Of a DNA stretch of 37,138 nt, positions 31,874 to 37,138 are shown one piece after another; the first letter of the stretch is position 1; every line of letters begins with the position of its first letter. This DNA comes from Luteimonas endophytica (GTDB lineage Bacteria > Pseudomonadota > Gammaproteobacteria > Xanthomonadales > Xanthomonadaceae). Under the pieces are notes generated by a model, which searched no databases, was not told the DNA's origin, and worked only from the letters and a program-made list of their open reading frames with translations. The stretch spans positions 1-37,138 of the forward strand of contig NZ_JARXRM010000042.1 in NCBI RefSeq assembly GCF_029887875.1. The letters run 5' to 3'. A program made the translations under genes and the position numbers.

Positions 31874-32221
31874 CTACCCTGCCGGCGTCTGCTGGTGCAT
31901 CACCATCCGCCAGCCTTGCTGCGTGCGGGTGTACACCGATCCGCACAGCGCCTCGTAGGGGTCGCCTTCGCCGCGATCGGCGCTGGCCCGGTAGGCCAGC
32001 GCGACGGCCCCGTCGCCGGCCGGCAGCAGTCGCCGTTCGCGCATCTCCACCTGCCGCCAGCGCGGCGCCGAGCGGATCGTCTCCAGCGTGCGCGCGCGAT
32101 CCATGATCCCGGCCGGCGCCGGAAACACCATCACCGCGTCATCGGCCAGGTGCGCATCGTAGAACGCCGCGTCGCCGGTCCAGAACCCGCGCTCCATCGA
32201 CCAGAATTCCTCTTCGTCCAC
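31874..32221 (-). CDS. NTF2-like / DUF4440 small protein
   Basis: 115 residues from a GTG start. NTF2-like cone fold: EEFWSMERGFWTGDAAFYDAHLADDAVMVFPAPAGIMDRARTLETIRSAPRWRQVEM, then VALAYRASADRG and the final strand YTRTQQGWRMVMHQQTP. Members include ketosteroid-isomerase-like enzymes and proteins without known activity; a function cannot be assigned. The GTG at 32221 has GGGAG 8 nt upstream and starts exactly where the family does; an ATG at 32269 would add 16 unrelated residues, and an ATG at 32197 would cut into helix 1. Confidence 0.8.
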   Translation of the reverse strand: MDEEEFWSMERGFWTGDAAFYDAHLADDAVMVFPAPAGIMDRARTLETIRSAPRWRQVEMRERRLLPAGDGAVALAYRASADRGEGDPYEALCGSVYTRTQQGWRMVMHQQTPAG

Positions 32222-32397
32222 CCGCGTGCTCCCGTGGTTGCCTGGATGCGCGCATGATGCCCCGCCCACGCTTCAACTCGCAGTGAAGTGCGGGTGGTCG
32301 CTAGCGCGTCGGCAAGCAGACGGGCAGGACCGCAGGCGTGGGCCGGGCACGCACCCGCAGGCCGGCGAGTGTCCGCCGCTGCGCCGCAATGCACCCA

Positions 32398-32853
32398 TCA
32401 GGTGTTGAGCAGAATCGCGATCGCCGAACCGCCGCCGGCGCCCAGGCATGCCGTCGCCATGCCACGCGTGAGCTGCGCCAGCAGCGCGGGCTTCTTGCCC
32501 GAGCTGGCACCGTCCACGATGCCCATCTGCCCGTACATCGCGAACACCGCGGTGGTGACGAACAGCCCCAGCGGCAACCACCACTTCGCATCGGCCTCGA
32601 TCAACTCCGCCTGCATCAGGATCAACACGCCACCGGCGCCGGCGACGCTGAGCGTCGCCAGGTGCCTGAACTGGTCCGCCCACAGCTGGGCCAGCGCGAC
32701 CAGTTCGAGCGTCGGGCCGCCCTGCTCGGCGGGTGGCTTGGGCGACGGCGCGGGCGCGGCATCCGCCGGAGCTGCTGACAGGCCTTGCGGCGTGCCCGTT
32801 CCGGCCTCGACCGACGCATCGGGCTTTTGGTCCGGGGTGGAGATCGGGGACAT
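32398..32853 (-). CDS. Hypothetical small inner-membrane protein
   Basis: 151 residues, family not recognised. A disordered Pro/Ala-rich N-terminus (about 1-48) is followed by a helix (LELVALAQLWADQFRHLATLSVAGAGGVLILMQ), a second membrane helix (WWLPLGLFVTTAVFAMYGQMGI) and a third at the C-terminus (MATACLGAGGGSAIAILL). GAGGAAG about 7 nt before the ATG supports the start, and TAAGCT (minus strand, 32884-32879) is a plausible -10. The frame runs on antisense to a neighbour and is not real beyond 32853. Confidence 0.75.
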   Translation of the reverse strand: MSPISTPDQKPDASVEAGTGTPQGLSAAPADAAPAPSPKPPAEQGGPTLELVALAQLWADQFRHLATLSVAGAGGVLILMQAELIEADAKWWLPLGLFVTTAVFAMYGQMGIVDGASSGKKPALLAQLTRGMATACLGAGGGSAIAILLNT

Positions 32854-33035
32854 GGCGGCTTCCTCGGCGGATCGCCCAAGCTTACTTCGAGTCGCAACCG
32901 CGACGAAAATCGCGTTCGATCGGCGCAGTGCACGCCACGGCCCGATCCTGGCGGCTTCGGCCAGGGACCCTCCGACCGCCGAGGCGGGCGCCTTTCTGTC
33001 CTGCCGCCCAGCCAGGCGATGGCGGCCCCGGTTCG

Positions 33036-34391
33036 CTATTCCCGGGCACCCGGCGCCGGCCGCGGCCGCGCCCGCAACAGCCAGGAGGCCACGCCCACCA
33101 GGGCCAGGCCGATCAACGCACCTGGCCACGCGCCGAGTGCCAGGCTGGCGGCCAGGCCGCCGAGCAGCGCCAGCCCGCCCGCCACGATCGCGCCGGTGCC
33201 GGTGGCAGCGGCGACGTCGCGCCGACGCCGCATTTCGAAGCCGACCACCGCCGCCATCACCGGCGCCACCATCAGCGCGCACAACAGGATCCAGAGCAGC
33301 CGCCCGGTCCAGAACCCCGCCATGCCCGGGTCGCCGGCGTCGATCGGCACGCCGAGGCGTTCGCCCAGCCAGGCCGCCGGGAGTTCGACCAGCTTGTGCC
33401 ACAGGTACAGCGGCATCCCGAGCGCGCCGAGCACCGCCACGGCGCGCGCGACCGAATGCCCGGCCAGGAACCGCCGCGCCGGCCGCTCGGCCAGCAGCAC
33501 CAGCCCGACCTGCAGCCACATCACCCCGACCAGCGCCAGGGTCGGCGGCAGCATGTTGTTGCCGGCCAGGCCCACGCCCACCATCGCCACCGGATAGCCG
33601 CTGGCGATCGCCGCCAGCAGCCACGCGACGCCCAGCATCAGCAGCCCCGCGCCCGCCCACGGGCCGGCGAAACGGCCGCGCTTCCAGGCGATGCCCAGCT
33701 GCTGCGGCACCAGCCACACCAGCAGCATGTTGAGCCAGCCGAACCCGCCCGGATTCGCGGATACGTGCGCGCCGAGCTCGAGCAGATCGCCCGGCGTGCG
33801 CACCCCGGCGCGCAGCAGGTCCGCGGCGGCGGCCATCGCCACCAGCGCCGCCACCGCCTTCAGCCCGAAGCGGCGGTCGGCGCGCACGCACCATGGCAGC
33901 AGCGCCTGCACCCCGAGCAGCATCGCCAGGAACCAGAGATGGACCGTGAGCGAGGTGTCGAAGGACGCCAGCAGCCGGCCGCCGCCGACCAGCGCCCCCA
34001 GCGCCAGCGCCGCCAGTACCGCCAGGTAGGTCACCGTGGGGCGCGCCAGGCCCAGCGCCCGCCCCGCCCACCAGTGGCGCTGGCGCTGCCCGTCCGCCAG
34101 CCGCCTAGCCACGCCATCGGCGCTGACCGCGGCCGAGACGAACACGAACAGCGGCACCACCTGCACCACCCAGGTGAGCGCGCCGGCCGATTCCCAGATC
34201 CGCAGCAGATGCTCGGTGCCGACCACGCGCCCGCCCTCGAGCCGCGGCAGCGTCGCAATCCAGTGGCCGAGCACGACGACCAGCAGCGCGCCGGCGCGCA
34301 GCGCGTCGGGATAGCGGTCGCGGGGCTCGTCGAGGCCGTCACCGGTGACTTCCGCAGCCGCGCCGTCGTTCAAGCCCCGCCCCCATTCCAT
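33036..34391 (-). CDS. Acyltransferase family 3-like membrane protein
   Basis: 451 residues, about eleven membrane helices. The acyltransferase-3 pattern is present but looser than in the other copy: RYPDALRAGALLVVVLGHWIATLP (conserved His), VVQVVPLFVFVSAAVSADGV, HLWFLAMLLGVQALLPW, LNMLLVWLVPQQLGIAWKRGRF and MPLYLWHKLVELPAAW near the end of the catalytic region. The C-terminus (RLLRARPRPAPGARE) is basic. The acceptor is unknown. I chose the ATG at 34391; the frame upstream goes into a REP element. A GCTAGCCTGC motif lies 18 nt before it. Confidence 0.82.
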   Translation of the reverse strand: MEWGRGLNDGAAAEVTGDGLDEPRDRYPDALRAGALLVVVLGHWIATLPRLEGGRVVGTEHLLRIWESAGALTWVVQVVPLFVFVSAAVSADGVARRLADGQRQRHWWAGRALGLARPTVTYLAVLAALALGALVGGGRLLASFDTSLTVHLWFLAMLLGVQALLPWCVRADRRFGLKAVAALVAMAAAADLLRAGVRTPGDLLELGAHVSANPGGFGWLNMLLVWLVPQQLGIAWKRGRFAGPWAGAGLLMLGVAWLLAAIASGYPVAMVGVGLAGNNMLPPTLALVGVMWLQVGLVLLAERPARRFLAGHSVARAVAVLGALGMPLYLWHKLVELPAAWLGERLGVPIDAGDPGMAGFWTGRLLWILLCALMVAPVMAAVVGFEMRRRRDVAAATGTGAIVAGGLALLGGLAASLALGAWPGALIGLALVGVASWLLRARPRPAPGARE

Positions 34392-34408
34392 CCTGCGCCT
34401 GGATGCGC

Positions 34409-34418
34409 GCAGGCTAGC
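34409..34418 (-). promoter_or_regulatory. Probable -10 motif GCTAGCCTGC (minus strand)
   Basis: TAGCCT within GCTAGCCTGC, 18-27 nt before the acyltransferase ATG at 34391; another case of the GCTANNNTGC pattern. Confidence 0.45.
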
Positions 34419-34459
34419 AAATGGAGCAGGCCTTTCCGCCCGCAGGAGTGTTCGCTCCC

Positions 34460-34568
34460 CGCAGGAGCGTGCCATGCACGCGAAAACCGGCGCGGTCGGG
34501 CACGCCCGGAATCACCGCCCGGCCGACCGGCGCCTCCCGCGGCCTTCGGCGATCGGCCGCTCCTGCAG
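34460..34568 (-). repeat. REP composite (B then inverted A; A-B' unit on the minus strand)
   Basis: REP-B GCAGGAGCGTGCCATGCACG (from 34461) and inverted REP-A GGCCTTCGGCGATCGGCCGC (from 34541), about 42 bp apart. A partial extra head, GCAGGAGTG, lies at 34442. It sits between the large 34602 gene and the acyltransferase gene. Confidence 0.75.
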
Positions 34569-34573
34569 AGGGA

Positions 34574-34589
34574 CCGCCGCACGCGGCGG
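34574..34589 (-). terminator. Hairpin after the large right-edge gene
   Basis: CCGCCGC-AC-GCGGCGG is a 7-bp perfect stem, starting 12 nt downstream of the stop codon (minus strand). No T-tract. Confidence 0.4.
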
Positions 34590-34601
34590 CGGCTTGCGCC
34601 G

Positions 34602-37138
34602 TCAGCCGAAGTGCGCCAGCGCCGCGTCGGCCTCGGACTGGGTGACGGTGCCGGCGGCCACCGCGTCGGTCAGCGACTGGCGCGCGGCATCGGCCCAGTT
34701 GTCGCCGTAGCCGCCGAGGAACTGCGCCCACATCTCCAACCGGCCGTCCTCCTGCAGCTTGCCGATCATCTCGGCGCGGTAGGCGGGGTCGGTGTTGTCG
34801 GCCAGCCGGTTGCCGAGCGACATCTCCCAGTTCATGGTGAAGCCCTCGCGCTCGTAGTCCGCCACCGCGCGCTCGCGCTGCTCGGCGGCCGCGCCGAACA
34901 GCTCCGGCGACTGCGCTTCGGCGTACTCGGCGGCGCCCGGGAAGCGGATCTCCAGCTGGTCGCGCAGGAACGCCGCCTTCCCTTCCGCAGACGGGTTGGT
35001 GTAGGTGCCGGCCACGCCGAACAGCTCCCAGGCGAAGTTCGGATCGTCCTGGGCCATGCGGTCGGCCAGTGCCTCGACCTCGGCGCCCTGCAGCCCGGCC
35101 GCCGCCGCGGTGTCCTGGAACACGCCGACGTGGCCCGGCGAGGACGCGATCTCCGGATGCGCGGCGATCAGCGACTGCAGCTGCTCGGGGCTCATGCCCA
35201 GCGCATCGCTCATCTCGAACAGCGCCTTGCCGGTGGAGGCCAGCTCGCCGACGATCTGCGGATCCACGCCGGCCTCGGTGAGGTAGCGCTCCAGGTCCTC
35301 GCGGCGCTCGTTGCCGTTGATGATCTCGCCGATGAACGAGCCGATGCCGTTGACCAGCGCGCCGATGCCCGAAACGATGAAGCCGGCCGGCGCGGTCACC
35401 GGGATCAGCTCCATCGCGCTGCCGAGCACCCCGAGCACGTCGCCGGCCACCGCGATCGCGTAGCCGACGTTGCCGTCGGAGGCCTGCTCGATGCTGTTGA
35501 CCAGCGAGGTGGAGCTGGCGATCAGCCCCAGCCCCGGCGCCAGCCGCGTGGCGAAGCGGCCGAAGTCGCCGGCGTGCTGCGCCAGGCGGCCGGTGTCGGA
35601 CAGGCTGGTGGTGGCCCCGGCGACCAGCCGCGCCGCGTTCTCGCCGCCCTGGGCGAAGCCGCTGATGGCGTTGACGTAGTCCTCGTTGCGCCCGGCCTCC
35701 GCCGCCGAGACCGCGCCCAGCACCACGCCCGCCGCGGCGAACGCGCGGAACAGCGGCTTGGACTCGTCGTACTGGCGGCTGTACAGATCGATCGCGCGGT
35801 AGTTGCCGTCGGCGAACTCGTTGAGCAGCTTGTTGCCGTCGCTGAAGTCCTTGTAGCCGCCCCAGGCCGGGATGCCCTGGGCGAACGAATTCATCAGCGT
35901 GGTGAACTGCGCCTGCGCCGCGGTCACGCTGCCGTCGTTGCGCGCCAGCAGTTCCGACATGGCCGAGGAGGCGGCGTCGGTCAGCACGTCGCCGGACAGG
36001 TCGGTGAAGCCGGCGAAGGCCTCGCCGAGCGCGGAATCGGGCACCCGCTGGATCTCGGCCAGCAGCTCCAGCGCCTGCACGCCGTGGCCGTCGGTGGCCA
36101 TGGCGACGATCGCGTCGTGCACCTGCTGCGCCACCTCCGGGTCGCGCACCGCGGCGTCGAGCACCGCGTCGCGGTTCTCGGCCACGTAGTCGGCCAGCGC
36201 CTGGGTCGCCTCGATCTTGGCGTCGTAGGTGGGCTTGTGCTCCGGGTCGTTGCGGAACGCCTCGACGAAGGCGGCCTGCTGCTCGGGGGTGAGCGGCCCG
36301 GCCTGCGCCAGCAGCCCGCCGAGTTCCTGATCCAGGCGCTCGGTGTCTTCCACGGCGTCGTCGTAGCCGTCGACCAGCCCGTCGAGTTCGGTGCTGGTGG
36401 TGCGGGTGGCATCGGTGGCGCCGACCTGGCCCACGCCGGCGCGCGCCGCCACGTCCTGCCAGCCGCTGCTGTGCACGCCCAGCTCGCGCAGCTGCGCGCC
36501 GGTGAGGGTGCCGCGGTCGATCGCGGCGGCGATCGCGGTATCGAACGCCGTACGCAGCGCGTCGCCGCGGTCGTCGTAGTCGCCGCTGCGGACGTAGCTG
36601 TCGCCCTCCTTTTCGTAGAGGCCGCCGTACATCGGGTTGACCACCGCGTCGAGGGTGCCGTCCTCCTGCGCCAGCTTCACCAGCTCGGCCAGGTAGGCGG
36701 GATCGCCCTGGTGCTCGATCATCAGCTCGCCCAGCTGGCCCTGCGACAGGATCCCCTGGCCTTCGACGCGCGCCTCGTAGTCGGCCTGGGCGCGCTCGAC
36801 CTGCTCGGCGCTGCTGTCGCCGGAGCCCTCCGGCGCCTCGGGCCGGTCCGGCGCCGCGCCGGTGGTCTCGAGATAACCCTCGCGCGCCACCGCGCTGCTG
36901 CGGGTCTCGACCGCCTCGCGCACCGCGTCGGCGCCGAAGATGTCGTTCAGGCGCACCAGCTGGGGCGCCTGCAGCTTGCTGGCCAGGTCGTTGAGCAGGT
37001 CGGTGCGCTCGGCCTGCGGCATCGCGTCGACTTCGCCCTGCAGCTGCGTTGCCTGCTCCGGCGTCATCTGCGCGACGGAGCGGTCGGCGGTGGCGGCATC
37101 GGCCGCCTGCAGGTTGGTCCGGGTGGGCGGCGGGGGCG
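34602..37138 (-). CDS. Large protein of unknown function, 5' end beyond the window
   Basis: At least 845 residues; the frame is still open at the right edge (PPPTRTNLQAADAATADRSV before the first in-window Met at 37067), so the true start lies outside. No signal peptide visible. Mostly acidic and helical, with repeated helix pairs of the form 'TPEQATQLQGEVDAM', 'LTPEQQAAFVEAF', 'MSPEQLQSLIAA', and 'LTGAQLRELG', 'LSQGQLGELM'. The centre (about in-window residues 430-590) has hydrophobic Gly/Ala-rich helices (AFAAAGVVLGAVSAA, LAPGLGLIASSTSLV, YAIAVAGDVLGVLGSAMELI, GFIVSGIGALVNGIGSFIGEII) that could insert in a membrane. This architecture recalls secreted translocator or effector proteins such as HrpK-like proteins, but I cannot confirm the family. 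Confidence 0.8.
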   Translation of the reverse strand, partial: PPPPTRTNLQAADAATADRSVAQMTPEQATQLQGEVDAMPQAERTDLLNDLASKLQAPQLVRLNDIFGADAVREAVETRSSAVAREGYLETTGAAPDRPEAPEGSGDSSAEQVERAQADYEARVEGQGILSQGQLGELMIEHQGDPAYLAELVKLAQEDGTLDAVVNPMYGGLYEKEGDSYVRSGDYDDRGDALRTAFDTAIAAAIDRGTLTGAQLRELGVHSSGWQDVAARAGVGQVGATDATRTTSTELDGLVDGYDDAVEDTERLDQELGGLLAQAGPLTPEQQAAFVEAFRNDPEHKPTYDAKIEATQALADYVAENRDAVLDAAVRDPEVAQQVHDAIVAMATDGHGVQALELLAEIQRVPDSALGEAFAGFTDLSGDVLTDAASSAMSELLARNDGSVTAAQAQFTTLMNSFAQGIPAWGGYKDFSDGNKLLNEFADGNYRAIDLYSRQYDESKPLFRAFAAAGVVLGAVSAAEAGRNEDYVNAISGFAQGGENAARLVAGATTSLSDTGRLAQHAGDFGRFATRLAPGLGLIASSTSLVNSIEQASDGNVGYAIAVAGDVLGVLGSAMELIPVTAPAGFIVSGIGALVNGIGSFIGEIINGNERREDLERYLTEAGVDPQIVGELASTGKALFEMSDALGMSPEQLQSLIAAHPEIASSPGHVGVFQDTAAAAGLQGAEVEALADRMAQDDPNFAWELFGVAGTYTNPSAEGKAAFLRDQLEIRFPGAAEYAEAQSPELFGAAAEQRERAVADYEREGFTMNWEMSLGNRLADNTDPAYRAEMIGKLQEDGRLEMWAQFLGGYGDNWADAARQSLTDAVAAGTVTQSEADAALAHFG

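Noticed and set aside
28703..32106. Long plus-strand frames through 28703-32106
   Set aside because: They consist of REP sequence and antisense to the acyltransferase, YCII and NTF2-like genes.

Overview
The window is very GC-rich, with strong GC/GC-biased third codon positions and long antisense shadow frames. The gene content points to a gammaproteobacterium of the Xanthomonadales (Lysobacter/Luteimonas/Stenotrophomonas relatives): a TonB-dependent receptor, several c-di-GMP proteins, an autotransporter protease, DNA ligase D, a manganese catalase and REP repeats with a GTAGGAGCGGCC-type head. The genus assignment is inference from gene families and repeats. No tRNA, rRNA or CRISPR array was seen.

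Layout. 1-1298: an IS110-family insertion sequence (transposase on the minus strand) sitting inside a REP element. Its leader folds into a convincing bridge-RNA target loop whose guides match that same REP family. 1519-6046: a three-gene operon of TonB-dependent receptor, YfiR-like periplasmic protein and a CHASE8-like/GGDEF/EAL protein. 6115-7739: a membrane-anchored endonuclease/exonuclease/phosphatase-fold protein and an exported EF-hand protein. 7808-10837: a large two-component-style sensor diguanylate cyclase (beta-propellers, Y_Y_Y, TM, GGDEF). 10985-15008: a hemerythrin-like protein, a J-domain membrane protein, a small basic protein and LigD. 15067-18695: a two-gene membrane-protein operon diverging from a polysaccharide-synthase (GT2) plus outer-membrane-barrel operon. 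The shared intergenic region holds two palindromes and a sigma-54-like promoter. 18779-24042: a serine hydrolase, an Fpg/Nei glycosylase, a DUF72 protein, a lipoprotein, a stress-type SDR and ChaB. 24125-27082: a subtilisin-like autotransporter that appears to be lipidated. 27568-28536: manganese catalase. 28834-34391: two acyltransferase-3 family membrane proteins, a membrane-bound LytTR regulator, YCII- and NTF2-like small proteins and a small membrane protein. 34602 to the right edge: a large unrecognised protein whose start lies outside the window.

How it works together. Two diguanylate cyclase loci with outer-membrane or periplasmic sensing parts lie about 10 kb from a processive GT2 synthase under a sigma-54-like promoter, which suggests (inference) a c-di-GMP/envelope/biofilm theme. 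A second theme is DNA repair and oxidative or desiccation stress: LigD, Nei, ChaB, the SDR, Mn-catalase and hemerythrin. Intergenic spaces are repeatedly occupied by one composite repeat, REP-A followed by inverted REP-B about 45 bp away.

The strongest 'second look' item is the IS110 element. Its two core dinucleotides, the interrupted REP and the candidate guide RNA can all be read from the sequence and agree with each other.
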